From the NCBI RefSeq assembly GCF_000708715.2, contig NZ_JENB01000025.1:1-64000 (forward strand): 64,000 nucleotides of DNA, given 5' to 3'. The translations under genes were made by a program, and so were the position numbers. This stretch comes from Pseudomonas putida W15Oct28. GTDB taxonomy: Bacteria > Pseudomonadota > Gammaproteobacteria > Pseudomonadales > Pseudomonadaceae. The first letter of the stretch is position 1, and the number at the start of each line of letters is the position of its first letter. The notes under the pieces were generated by a model. It saw only the letters and a program-made list of their open reading frames with translations. It had not been told where the DNA came from and ran no database searches. This document shows, in pieces, positions 25,892 through 34,508 of this stretch.

Positions 25892-27799
25892 TTACAGGAC
25901 TGGCTTGCGCGCCGCGCCGCTGCGGGCCTTGGCCATGGCCGCAAGGCGGACCGCGACGTTGGCCGCGCCGTAACCGGTATAGCCACCCTTGCGCTGGATG
26001 ATTTCGAAGAAGAAGCGCTCTTCAAACGGTTCGGTGTACACGTGGAACAACTCGCCACCCTGGGCGTCGCGGTCATACAGCACGTTGTAGTACGCCAGTT
26101 CGCTGAGGAACTCGTCGTCGAAATCGAAGCGCGCCGCCAGGTCGTCGTAATAGTTCAGCGGGATTTCCAGCAGCGGTACTCCAGCCAGCTTGGCACGCGC
26201 CACTTCACGGAAGATGTCGTCACAATCGAAGGCAATGTGATGCACCCCCGAACCGCGGTAGCTGGACAGTGCATGGGCAATGGCGGTATTGCGGTTTTCC
26301 GAGATGTTCAGCGGCAGGCGCAAGGTGCCGCACTGGCTGCGCAGGGCACGGCTCTTGACCAGGCCATACGGGTCGGGCAGCACCACTTCGTCGTCGGCGG
26401 CGAAGTCGAACAGGCTCTTGTAGAACAGCACCCAGCTGTCCAGCGACTCGGCTGGCAGGGCCAGGGCCATGTGGTCGATGCGACGCAGGCCGCCCGTGGC
26501 GGGGGCGCTGTTGTCCAGGCTGAAATCGGTGTCGTACAGGGTCTGGCCAGCGGTGCCCTGCTCCACCAGGTACAGCAAGCTGCCGTCCGGTGCACGTACC
26601 GCCGGTACTTCGCACTCGTTGGGGCCGACCAGGCCGCGGAACGGCTGGCCACGGAAGGCGGTGGCGCGCTTCAGGGCGGCTTGCGGGTCCTTGACCCGCA
26701 GCGCGGTGGCGCACAGCGACGGGCCGTGGGCCTCGAAGAAGTTGTGGCCGAAGGAGTACGGCTCGGCGTTCAGGACAATGTTGATATCGCCCTGGCGCAG
26801 CAGTTGTACGTCCTTGCTGCGGTGCTTGCCGGCTTCGGCAAAGCCCAGGCGCTTCAGCCAGCTGCCCAGGCGCGCGCCGACGGCTTCGTCGACCGCAAAT
26901 TCAAGGAACTCCACGCCGTCATAGGCGCTGGCCGCTGGCGGGGTAAACAGCACGCCAGGTTCGATCGGCGTGTTTTCCTGCTCCAGGCGCAAGCGGGTCT
27001 GTTCTTCGAGGTACAGCAGCGAACGCAGGCCGTCGGCGGCATTCTGCCGGGTGGGCGCGGCGCGGAAGCCGTCGTTGAAGATTTCTAGCGACAGCGGGCC
27101 ACGGTAGCCAGTGGCAAGAATCGGCGCCAGGAAACCGGCCATGTCCATTTCGCCCTGCCCCGGGAAGCAGCGGAAGTGGCGGCTCCACTCCAGCACATCC
27201 ATGGCCAGGATCGGCGCGTCGGCCATCTGCACGAAGAAGATCTTGTCGCCGGGGATGTCGCGGATCGCGCTTGGGTCGCCCTTCAGCGACAAGGTGTGGA
27301 AGCTGTCGAGGATGACCCCGAGGGCCGGGTGGTCGGCCTGGCGCACCAGGTTCCAGACTTGCTGGTAGGTATTGACGTGGCGGCCCCAGGCCAGGGCTTC
27401 GTAGCCAATGCGCAGGCCGCGTTTGCCGGCATGCTCGCCCAACAGGCGCAGGTCATCGACCAGCAGTTGCTCATCACCCAGGGCATCGGCCTGCACGTTG
27501 CTGCACACCAGCACCAGGTCGGTGCCCAGCTCTTGCATCAGGTCGAACTTGCGCTCGGCGCGGTCGAGGTTTCTCTGCAGGCGGTCGCGGCGGCAGCCTT
27601 CAAAGTCGCGGAACGGCTGGAACAGGGTGATGGCTATCCCTAAGTCGGCGCACATCTGGCGCACCTGGCGCGGGCTGCCAGCGTAATAGAGCAGATCGTT
27701 TTCAAAGATCTCGACGCCGTCAAAACCGGCGGCGGCGATGGCTTCGAGCTTTTCCGGCAGGGTGCCGCTCAAGGACACGGTAGCGATCGAACGCTGCAT
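25892..27799 (-). CDS. quiC: 3-Dehydroshikimate dehydratase, two-domain QuiC type
   Basis: 635 residues. The N-terminal half (1-~280) is a xylose-isomerase-like TIM barrel (MQRSIATVSLSGTLPEKLEA; LGVILDSFHTLS; GPLSLEIFNDGF) that carries dehydratase activity in this family. The C-terminal half (~290-620) is a 4-hydroxyphenylpyruvate-dioxygenase-like vicinal oxygen chelate domain (RIDHMALALP, GVHHIAFDCDD, FFEIIQRKGG) with the iron-ligand pattern kept. The protein converts 3-dehydroshikimate to protocatechuate in quinate/shikimate catabolism. Annotation as an HPPD alone would be misleading: length and the first domain fit QuiC. It is divergent from an MHS transporter, with a PcaR-like box in the shared promoter. 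Confidence 0.9.
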   Translation of the reverse strand: MQRSIATVSLSGTLPEKLEAIAAAGFDGVEIFENDLLYYAGSPRQVRQMCADLGIAITLFQPFRDFEGCRRDRLQRNLDRAERKFDLMQELGTDLVLVCSNVQADALGDEQLLVDDLRLLGEHAGKRGLRIGYEALAWGRHVNTYQQVWNLVRQADHPALGVILDSFHTLSLKGDPSAIRDIPGDKIFFVQMADAPILAMDVLEWSRHFRCFPGQGEMDMAGFLAPILATGYRGPLSLEIFNDGFRAAPTRQNAADGLRSLLYLEEQTRLRLEQENTPIEPGVLFTPPAASAYDGVEFLEFAVDEAVGARLGSWLKRLGFAEAGKHRSKDVQLLRQGDINIVLNAEPYSFGHNFFEAHGPSLCATALRVKDPQAALKRATAFRGQPFRGLVGPNECEVPAVRAPDGSLLYLVEQGTAGQTLYDTDFSLDNSAPATGGLRRIDHMALALPAESLDSWVLFYKSLFDFAADDEVVLPDPYGLVKSRALRSQCGTLRLPLNISENRNTAIAHALSSYRGSGVHHIAFDCDDIFREVARAKLAGVPLLEIPLNYYDDLAARFDFDDEFLSELAYYNVLYDRDAQGGELFHVYTEPFEERFFFEIIQRKGGYTGYGAANVAVRLAAMAKARSGAARKPVL

Positions 27800-27933
27800 G
27801 ACGGGAGTTCCTTGTTGTTAGAAAATGACGGTGCCAGTCAGGTAAAAAACCCCTGTCACAGTTTATGGCACGATCGATTATTCGCAGGTAAAGTCGTCGC
27901 TTCAATCTCTTTGTACGGAATGGTTAGTTTTGC

Positions 27934-27948
27934 GTTCGATTATCGCAC
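27934..27948. promoter_or_regulatory. PcaR-like operator in the quiC/transporter promoter
   Basis: GTTCGATTATCGCAC differs at one base from the P. putida PcaR box GTTCGATAATCGCAC as I remember it, and is nearly palindromic. A related imperfect copy, GATCGATTATTCGCAG, lies at 27872-27887. Both are between the divergent starts at 27799 and 28088, so an IclR-type regulator sensing protocatechuate-pathway intermediates could control both genes. Confidence 0.55.
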
Positions 27949-28087
27949 AAAACCCGTTTTAACGAATTGCTAGACCGCTGGCCCGTGGTCAACATGAACC
28001 ACAGACGCAGGCACACCGACCACTGCCTCCTGCCTTGGCGAACCAACGGCGGAACCTGCGCAAACAACAATAACAACGGAGACAACG

Positions 28088-29461
28088 ATGGCTCACTCCA
28101 GCTCGCAAGCCAAAAAAGCGACCGCCAGTGGATGGATAGGCTCGGCACTCGAGTACTACGACTTCTTCATCTACGCCCAGGCCGCTGCACTGATTTTCCC
28201 GCAGATCTTCTTCCCCAATACTGACCCGAAAATGGCCATCATCGCCTCGTTGGCCACCTACGGCGTGGGCTACCTGGCGCGTCCGGTCGGTGCTTTCGTG
28301 CTGGGCCACTGGGGTGACACCCGCGGTCGCAAGAACGTGCTGCTGCTGTGCATGTTCCTGATGGGCCTGTCGACCATGGCGGTAGGCCTGCTGCCTACCT
28401 ACCACGACATCGGCTACCTCGCACCGGCCTTGCTGGTGGTGCTGCGCCTGATCCAGGGCTTTGCCGTGGCCGGGGAGATCTCCGGGGCCAGTTCCATGAT
28501 CATGGAGCACGCGCCGTTCGGTCGAAGAGGCTACTACGCCAGCTTCACCCTGCAAGGCGTGCAAGCGGGCCAGGTGCTGGCAGCGGCGGTGTTCCTGCCA
28601 CTGGCCTACTTCATGCCTAGCGAAGCCTTCACCGAATGGGGCTGGCGCATACCGTTCCTGATGAGCGCCGTGGTGCTGATTGCAGGCTTCATCATCCGCA
28701 AGGAAGTGCATGAAACCCCAGCCTTTGTGAAGGAAGAGAAGCAGGACAAAGTTGCCAAGTCGCCAATCCGCGAGGCCTTCCGCCACAGCTGGAAGCACAT
28801 GGTGCTGGTGATGTTCATGGCCCTGATGAACGTGATCCCGGTGGTGGCCACCATCTTCGGTGCGGCATACGCTGTGCAGCCGGCCTATGGCATCGGCTTC
28901 GACAAGAGCGTCTACCTGTGGATTCCGGTAGTCGGCAACATCGTTGCGGTGCTGGTGATCCCGTTTATCGGCAACCTGTCCGACAAGATCGGCCGTCGCC
29001 CGACCATGATCGCCGGCTGCCTGGGCTCTGGCCTGCTGGCCTTCGTCTACCTGTATGCCATCAGCATCCAGAACGTGCCCATGGCGTTCGCCGCCTCGAT
29101 CGTGATGTGGGGCATGGTGTATCAGGGTTACAACGCGGTGTTCCCAAGCTTCTACCCAGAGCTGTTCCACACCCGCTACCGCGTTTCGGCCATGGCCATC
29201 GCGCAGAACATCGGCACCATGCTGACCGCCATGCTGCCGGCGCTGTTCGCCCTGATTGCACCGCCTGGCTCGGACAACATCCCGCTGGTGGTAGGTAGCC
29301 TGGCGTTCTTCATCACCTGCGTGTGCGCCCTGGCAGCCTACATCGCCCCGGAAACCCACCGCCTGGCGATGGAAGACCTGGGTAACCCGGACGCCAAGCC
29401 GATGGAGAAAGAAGCCTATGAAGCTAGCCGTAAAGGTAGCTTTCAGGCAGTGAGCCACTGA
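28088..29461 (+). CDS. MHS-family transporter (shikimate/aromatic acid type)
   Basis: 457 residues with 12 predicted membrane helices and metabolite:H+ symporter signatures (ALEYYDFFIYAQAAAL; GHWGDTRGRKNVLLL; LSDKIGRRPTMI). The ATG at 28088 follows GGAGACAACG. It is divergent from quiC, and its substrate is probably quinate, shikimate, dehydroshikimate or protocatechuate; this is inferred from neighbourhood and family (ShiA-like), not from binding residues. Confidence 0.85.
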   Translation: MAHSSSQAKKATASGWIGSALEYYDFFIYAQAAALIFPQIFFPNTDPKMAIIASLATYGVGYLARPVGAFVLGHWGDTRGRKNVLLLCMFLMGLSTMAVGLLPTYHDIGYLAPALLVVLRLIQGFAVAGEISGASSMIMEHAPFGRRGYYASFTLQGVQAGQVLAAAVFLPLAYFMPSEAFTEWGWRIPFLMSAVVLIAGFIIRKEVHETPAFVKEEKQDKVAKSPIREAFRHSWKHMVLVMFMALMNVIPVVATIFGAAYAVQPAYGIGFDKSVYLWIPVVGNIVAVLVIPFIGNLSDKIGRRPTMIAGCLGSGLLAFVYLYAISIQNVPMAFAASIVMWGMVYQGYNAVFPSFYPELFHTRYRVSAMAIAQNIGTMLTAMLPALFALIAPPGSDNIPLVVGSLAFFITCVCALAAYIAPETHRLAMEDLGNPDAKPMEKEAYEASRKGSFQAVSH

Positions 29462-29470
29462 TAGACCGCT

Positions 29471-29590
29471 GGGGCTGCTTTGCAGCCCATTCGCGGGCTT
29501 GCCCGCTCCCACAGGTACCGCACAGCTTCAGCCTCGGTGCGATCCTGTGGGAGCGGGCAAGCCCGCGAATGGGCCGCAACGCGGCCCCCG
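29471..29590. repeat. REP palindrome pair
   Basis: Inverted copies of TTCGCGGGCTTGCCCGCTCC around 29488-29515 and 29545-29575, flanked by GGGGCTGC and GCGGCCCC palindromes, between the convergent transporter and decarboxylase genes. Confidence 0.85.
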
Positions 29591-29596
29591 GCAATC

Positions 29597-31009
29597 TCAG
29601 CCTTTGATCACTTCCTGCAAGCGCGCCCACAGTCGCTCGACATGCTCCCGCTCAGTCGGCAGCGCACCCACCGACACCCGCACCATCCACCGCCCATCCA
29701 GCGTCGCCGGCGTCACATACGCCTCCCCGGACGCATTCAGCCGCTCGGCCCACCCCTTGGTATGCGCATCCAGCACCTCCCCTTCCAGCCCCGCCGGCCG
29801 ATGGCGAATGCACAAGGTCTGCAATTGCACCGGCGCCAGCACTTCCCACTGCGCCGCCGCCCCGACCTGCTCTGCCAGCCACCGGGCATTGTCCAGGTCA
29901 CGCCGCAACCGCGCCTGCAACGCTTCGACACCCTCGCTGCGCAACATGAACCACAGCTTCAACGCGCGGAACCGACGGCCCAGCGGGATGCCCCAGTCAC
30001 GCAGGTTCTTCACCTCGCCATCCACCGCCGATTGCAGGTAGCTGGGGTTGGTGCTCATCACCCGGATCAGGTGCTGCGGATCACGCACGTAGTAGATCGA
30101 GCAGTCGAAGGCCACGCCCAGCCACTTGTGCGCATTGACCACTACCGAATCGGCCAGCTCGATGCCGTCCCACATCCAGCGGCACTCGGGCAGGATCATC
30201 GCCGAACCGGCCATGGCCGAATCCACATGCAGCCACAGGCCATGGGCCTGGGCGATCTCGCCGATCGGGCGCAGTGGGTCCAGCGCGGTGGTGGTGGTGG
30301 TGCCGGTGGTGGCCACCACGGCGCATGGCTGGTTGCCCGCTGCCAGGTCCTGCTCGATGGCGGCCTGCAGCGCCTCCGGGCGCAAGGCATAGCGTTCGTC
30401 GGTCGGGATCAGGCGGATGTTGTCGCGACCAAAGCCGGCCAGCAGCGCGGCCTTGTCCACCGAGCTGTGGGCGTGGGCGCTGACGTAGACGATCAGGGGC
30501 TTGGCCTGGGCTTGCAAGCCACCGCGCACCAGTGCGTAGTCGCTGGCGCGCTCGCGGGCGCTGATCAGCGCCACCAAAGTGCTGGTCGATGCGGTGTCCT
30601 GGATCACCCCGCTCCATTGGCCCGACAGGCCGAGCAACTGGCGCAGCCAGTCGAGGGTGGTTTCTTCCAGCTCGCTCAGCGCCGGGCTGGACTGCCACGA
30701 CAGGCCCAGCACGCCCAGGCCGGTGCTGAGGAAGTCGCCAAGTACCGAGGACAAGGTGCCATTGGAGGGGAAGTAGCCGTAGAAGTCCGGGTGCTGCCAA
30801 TGGGACAGGCCGGGCATGACCAGTTGGTTGACGTCGTCGAGGATGGCTTCGAAGGGCTCACCTTGCTGGGGAGCGCTGTCGGGCAAGGCGGCCTTCAGGT
30901 AGCCAGGCTCGACCTGGGCCATGACCGGGCGTTCGCCGACGGTCTGGCGGTAGTCGGCAATCAGGTCGATCAGTTGGTGGCCGTACTGGCGGAATTGTTC
31001 GGGGGTCAC
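29597..31009 (-). CDS. Aromatic L-amino acid decarboxylase (DOPA decarboxylase type, PLP)
   Basis: 470 residues from a GTG at 31009 preceded by GGAGAG. Group II PLP decarboxylase: NAHKWLGV carries the PLP lysine (K295), with HVDSAMAGSAMI and SALIS/TASTST-type loops in the order of eukaryotic DOPA decarboxylase. It makes an aromatic amine and CO2 from an aromatic amino acid. The orthologous position in P. putida encodes an enzyme reported as DOPA-selective; that is recall, not read here. A LysR regulator lies upstream on the same strand. Confidence 0.88.
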   Translation of the reverse strand: MTPEQFRQYGHQLIDLIADYRQTVGERPVMAQVEPGYLKAALPDSAPQQGEPFEAILDDVNQLVMPGLSHWQHPDFYGYFPSNGTLSSVLGDFLSTGLGVLGLSWQSSPALSELEETTLDWLRQLLGLSGQWSGVIQDTASTSTLVALISARERASDYALVRGGLQAQAKPLIVYVSAHAHSSVDKAALLAGFGRDNIRLIPTDERYALRPEALQAAIEQDLAAGNQPCAVVATTGTTTTTALDPLRPIGEIAQAHGLWLHVDSAMAGSAMILPECRWMWDGIELADSVVVNAHKWLGVAFDCSIYYVRDPQHLIRVMSTNPSYLQSAVDGEVKNLRDWGIPLGRRFRALKLWFMLRSEGVEALQARLRRDLDNARWLAEQVGAAAQWEVLAPVQLQTLCIRHRPAGLEGEVLDAHTKGWAERLNASGEAYVTPATLDGRWMVRVSVGALPTEREHVERLWARLQEVIKG

Positions 31010-31035
31010 GTGGGCTCTCCTGTGGGTAATCCACT

Positions 31036-31147
31036 GCCTGTTCCGGCCCTATCGCCGGCAAGCCAGCTCCCACAGGTACTCCATAGGCTTCAGACCTTGT
31101 GGCTGACTTGTGGGAGCTGGCTTGCCGGCGATAGGGCCGGAACAGGC
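31036..31147. repeat. REP palindrome pair with 39-bp arms
   Basis: Near-perfect inverted arms begin GCCTGTTCCGGCCCTATCGC (31036) and end with the complement at 31147, spaced by about 34 bases. It lies between the decarboxylase start and the LysR gene. Confidence 0.85.
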
Positions 31148-31210
31148 AACACAATGCCCCCAGTCTAGGCACCTATCCCCCGGCGAATAACCCCGCATCG
31201 CGCATACCTG

Positions 31211-32155
31211 CTATGGCAAACCCGCATGCCCACCCTGCACGCCGAACTGCGACTGACGCCACAGCTCGAACACCCGGTTGCGCAACCAGCGGTGCTCGGC
31301 CGAAGCCTGCAGGCGCTGGTGCCATACCACCCAGTAGCGCTGACTGTGGTCGATAAAGCCCAGCGGCCGCCAGGCCAGGTCATGCAGGCGGCACAGTTGC
31401 CGGGCAATGTGCTCCGGTACGGTGGCCACGGCCTGGCTGTTGGCGATGACCTTTACGGTGGCGGAAAAAAACGGCACCTCCAGGCTGACCCGCCGCTGCA
31501 GGCCCTGGGCACGCAGGTGGCGGTCGATGAAGCTGTCCTTGTCGCCGCCGCCGGAAATGCGCACATGCTTGTGCGCCAGGTAATCGGCCTGGCTGAGCGC
31601 GGCATGGGCGGCCAGCGGGTGGTCGTGGCGCATCAGGCACACCGCACGGTCCTCACCCAGCAAGCGCCCGTGCAGGTTGGGGGGCGACTCGTCGAACAAG
31701 GTGGTTGCCAGGTCGATTTCGCCGCTGGCCAGCAACGCATACTGGCCGGCCTGCCAGGTACGGTATTCCAGCGATACACCCGGGGCTTCGTGTTCCAGCG
31801 CAGCCACCAGCAGCGGCAGCATATGCTCGGCGACATAGTCCGAGGCGGCCAGGCAGAAGCGCCGCTCGCAGCGCGCCGGGTCGAACACTGCGGGCTGGCG
31901 CAGCGCGTGCAGCTCTTCGAGAACCTGGCGTAGCGGTTCGACCAAGGCTTCGGCGTGTTCGCTGAGTACGTAGCCGCGGCCTTGGCGCACCAGCAACGGG
32001 TCGTCGAAGGCTTCGCGCAGGTGGGCCAGCTGCCGGCTGAGGGCCGACTGGCTGACGCCCAGGCGCTCGGCGGCGTGGCTGAGGTTTTTCAGCTGCAGTA
32101 GGTGGTCGAGGGTGCGCAGGTGGGCAAGGCTGAGGGAGGCGAAGGTGGGGTTCAT
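31211..32155 (-). CDS. LysR-family transcriptional regulator
   Basis: 314 residues; N-terminal winged HTH (HLLQLKNLSHAAERLGVSQS; ALSRQLAHLREAFDD) and a LysR substrate domain. Nearest candidate target is the decarboxylase 200 bp downstream on the same strand; a REP pair separates them, so they are probably not one operon. Confidence 0.88.
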   Translation of the reverse strand: MNPTFASLSLAHLRTLDHLLQLKNLSHAAERLGVSQSALSRQLAHLREAFDDPLLVRQGRGYVLSEHAEALVEPLRQVLEELHALRQPAVFDPARCERRFCLAASDYVAEHMLPLLVAALEHEAPGVSLEYRTWQAGQYALLASGEIDLATTLFDESPPNLHGRLLGEDRAVCLMRHDHPLAAHAALSQADYLAHKHVRISGGGDKDSFIDRHLRAQGLQRRVSLEVPFFSATVKVIANSQAVATVPEHIARQLCRLHDLAWRPLGFIDHSQRYWVVWHQRLQASAEHRWLRNRVFELWRQSQFGVQGGHAGLP

Positions 32156-32179
32156 CGAGGGTTCGGCTCCAGACCGCAG

Positions 32180-32287
32180 GCGAGGGCTTTGCCCTCGTTT
32201 CGCGACACAAGGCCGCTCCTACAGAGGAATGCATAACCCCTGTGGGAGCGGCCTTGCGTCGCGAATGGGCCGCAACGCGGCCCCGGC
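32180..32287. repeat. REP palindrome pair
   Basis: Inverted TCGCGACACAAGGCCGCTCC / GGGAGCGGCCTTGCGTCGCG copies plus flanking GAGGGCTTTGCCCTC and GGGCCGCAACGCGGCCC hairpins, between LysR and YebC genes. Confidence 0.85.
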
Positions 32288-32290
32288 TTT

Positions 32291-33004
32291 TTAGGCAGTC
32301 AGACCAACGTAGACGTTCTGCACGTCATCGTTCTCGTCAATCGCCTCAAGGAACGCTTCAACCTCGGCCAGCGCCTCGGCACTCAGGCTGGCTGCGCTCA
32401 CCGGGTTTTTCGGGGTATAGCCGATTTTTGCCGCGGTCACGGTGAAGCCTTGCTCCGGCAGCGCCTTCTGCACGGCATCCAGGTCGGTGGTATCGGTGAT
32501 GAACAGGGTCGAGCCCTCTTCTTCACCTTCCTCGAAGTCCTGGGCGCCGGCTTCGATGGCGGCCATTTCCGGATCAGCGTCAGCGCTTGCCGGGGTGGCT
32601 TCGATCAGGCCTACGTGGTTGAAGTCCCACGCTACCGAACCGCTGGCACCCAGCTGGCCCTTGCGGAACAGCACACGAATCTGCGCGACGGTGCGGTTGA
32701 TGTTATCGGTCAGGCACTCGACGATCAGTGGTACCTGGTGCGGCGCGAAGCCTTCATAGCTCACCGCATGGTACTGCACGGCGTCACCGTCCAGGCCAGC
32801 ACCCTTGCGGATTGCCCGATCCAGGGTCTCGCGGGTCATCGAAGCCTTCTTGGCTTGCACGATGGCCAGGCGCAGGCGCGGGTTCATGTCGGGATCGGCG
32901 CCCGACTTGGCAGCGATCTGGATTTCCTTGGACAGCTTGCCCATGACCTTGCCTTTGGCATTGGCCGCTGTTTCTCTATGTTTGGCTTTCCACTGTGCGC
33001 CCAT
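32291..33004 (-). CDS. YebC/PmpR-family protein (paralogue outside the ruvC locus)
   Basis: 237 residues. Starts MGAQWKAKHRE and continues GKLSKEIQIAAKSGADPDMN and TRETLDRAIRKGAG, so it belongs to the YebC/TACO1 family, but its N-terminus is shorter and unlike canonical YebC (MAGHSKW...). The acidic central region (EEGEEEGST) is typical. Family members act as DNA-binding regulators or as translation factors that relieve polyproline stalling; which applies here is unknown. It is a single-gene unit between REP elements and the amine oxidase gene. Confidence 0.87.
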   Translation of the reverse strand: MGAQWKAKHRETAANAKGKVMGKLSKEIQIAAKSGADPDMNPRLRLAIVQAKKASMTRETLDRAIRKGAGLDGDAVQYHAVSYEGFAPHQVPLIVECLTDNINRTVAQIRVLFRKGQLGASGSVAWDFNHVGLIEATPASADADPEMAAIEAGAQDFEEGEEEGSTLFITDTTDLDAVQKALPEQGFTVTAAKIGYTPKNPVSAASLSAEALAEVEAFLEAIDENDDVQNVYVGLTA

Positions 33005-33101
33005 GTCAACTCTCTTGTTTCAGCGGCCGGTTCAGGAAGCGACCGGCCAAAAGTGGGTGCATTTTATACGCCCTCAGGCATGGGATCGACAAGAAATCTC
33101 A

Positions 33102-34493
33102 TCAGCCTTTATCGGCTTTGCCTGCCGCCGCGGCAAACCGCGCCAGGCGTACATCCAGCCGGCGTGGCCGCAGGCCGTGGTCCTCGGCGCGCTCCTTGCG
33201 GCGGATGGCGTTGCGCACCACCAGCGAGCCCAGGTAGCGGATCGGCTCGGGCGGGAACAGCCCCAATGGCCCCTTCACGAGTGGCGAACGGGTCCACGGG
33301 TTGTCCAGCCCCAGCGCCAGCGACGAAAGAATCTGCCCACCCATGTGGCACGGGCCAACGCCGCTGCCGGAGTAACCAAAGCCGTAGAACACGTTGCCCT
33401 GCCCGTCCAACCGGCCAAAGAACGGCAAACCGGTCACCGAGCGGTCCGACGGCCCGTTCCAGCTGGCCGCCAGTGGCACCTCGGCCAAGGCCGGGAAAAA
33501 CCCGCCAAGGGTTTCGCCCAGCAATGGCCGGTACGGCGACGGCTGGTCGAATACCGGCAGCATCCGCCCGCCATAGGCAAACGTGTTGCCGCCCTTGCCG
33601 AGCATCAGCCGGCCATCGGAGGTGTTGTGGTAGTAGTGCACGAAAATCCGCGAGTCGAGCACGCTGATGCCGCTGTCCAGGCCGATCTGGCGCAGCAGTT
33701 CGGGGCACGGTTCGGTAATGACCATGTCGCTGGAAACGATCGCCACGCTGCGCTCGAACTGCGGAAAAGCCCGCGCCATCCAGGCATTGAGGCCCAGCAC
33801 CACGCGGTCGGCGCGCACGGTTCCATGAGCGGTGCGTACCTGCACCGGGGCACCGTGCTCCAGGCCGGTCATGGCGGTGCCTTCATGAATGCGCACACCG
33901 CGCTGCAAGGCCACCCGGCGCAGGCCGCGCACCAGCTTGCCCGGCTGCACCGTGGCTGCTGCCGGCGAGAACCAGCCCTCCAGGTGTCGCGCCGAGCCCG
34001 CCAGACGCTGCACCTGTTCCAAGGGCAGGCGACTGAACGAATTGATGCCCTTCTGCTCCAGCGCGGCGATCACCCCGTCCGTGGCGCCGACCTGGGCCGC
34101 GTTGGTGGCGGTGTACAGCGTGCCGTCCAGGCGGTAGTCACAGTCAATGCCGTTTGCCGCGCAGAACGCCCCGATGTCACCGATGCTGCGCTCCGACTCG
34201 CTTACCAGGCGTACCGCCTCGGCCATGCCGAACAGGCGCTCGAGGGTGAAGTACTTGGCCGACCAGGACAACGCGCAGCCACCGTTGCGGCCACTGGCAC
34301 CGGCGCCGCAGATGTCGGCTTCGATCAGCAGCACATCCAGGGCCGGCACCGCCTCTTTTAGCATCAATGCCGTCCACAGGCCGGTGTAGCCGCCACCGAC
34401 GATGCACACATCGCAGCGGGCATCGCCTTGCAGCGGCGGGCACACCGCCTCTTGCGTGGAATCCAGGGCCTGTTGCAGCCAGAAGGGTCTCAT
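33102..34493 (-). CDS. FAD-dependent amine oxidoreductase (DAO family)
   Basis: 463 residues. The FAD-binding Rossmann motif CIVGGGYTGLWTALML is near residue 30, with ASGRNGGCALSWSAKYF typical of gamma-glutamylputrescine oxidase/DadA-like enzymes and GYSGSGVGPCHMGGQ near the C-terminus. It oxidatively deaminates an amine or amino acid. It lies 15 bp downstream of an OPA-type transporter on the same strand, so the pair probably imports and oxidises one substrate; that substrate is not known. Confidence 0.86.
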   Translation of the reverse strand: MRPFWLQQALDSTQEAVCPPLQGDARCDVCIVGGGYTGLWTALMLKEAVPALDVLLIEADICGAGASGRNGGCALSWSAKYFTLERLFGMAEAVRLVSESERSIGDIGAFCAANGIDCDYRLDGTLYTATNAAQVGATDGVIAALEQKGINSFSRLPLEQVQRLAGSARHLEGWFSPAAATVQPGKLVRGLRRVALQRGVRIHEGTAMTGLEHGAPVQVRTAHGTVRADRVVLGLNAWMARAFPQFERSVAIVSSDMVITEPCPELLRQIGLDSGISVLDSRIFVHYYHNTSDGRLMLGKGGNTFAYGGRMLPVFDQPSPYRPLLGETLGGFFPALAEVPLAASWNGPSDRSVTGLPFFGRLDGQGNVFYGFGYSGSGVGPCHMGGQILSSLALGLDNPWTRSPLVKGPLGLFPPEPIRYLGSLVVRNAIRRKERAEDHGLRPRRLDVRLARFAAAAGKADKG

Positions 34494-34508
34494 TCGCTCG
34501 CTTTCCTT

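Noticed and set aside
29480..31168. A 562-codon plus-strand frame opposite the decarboxylase
   Set aside because: The decarboxylase has its PLP motif and correct length; the frame includes REP sequence at both ends.
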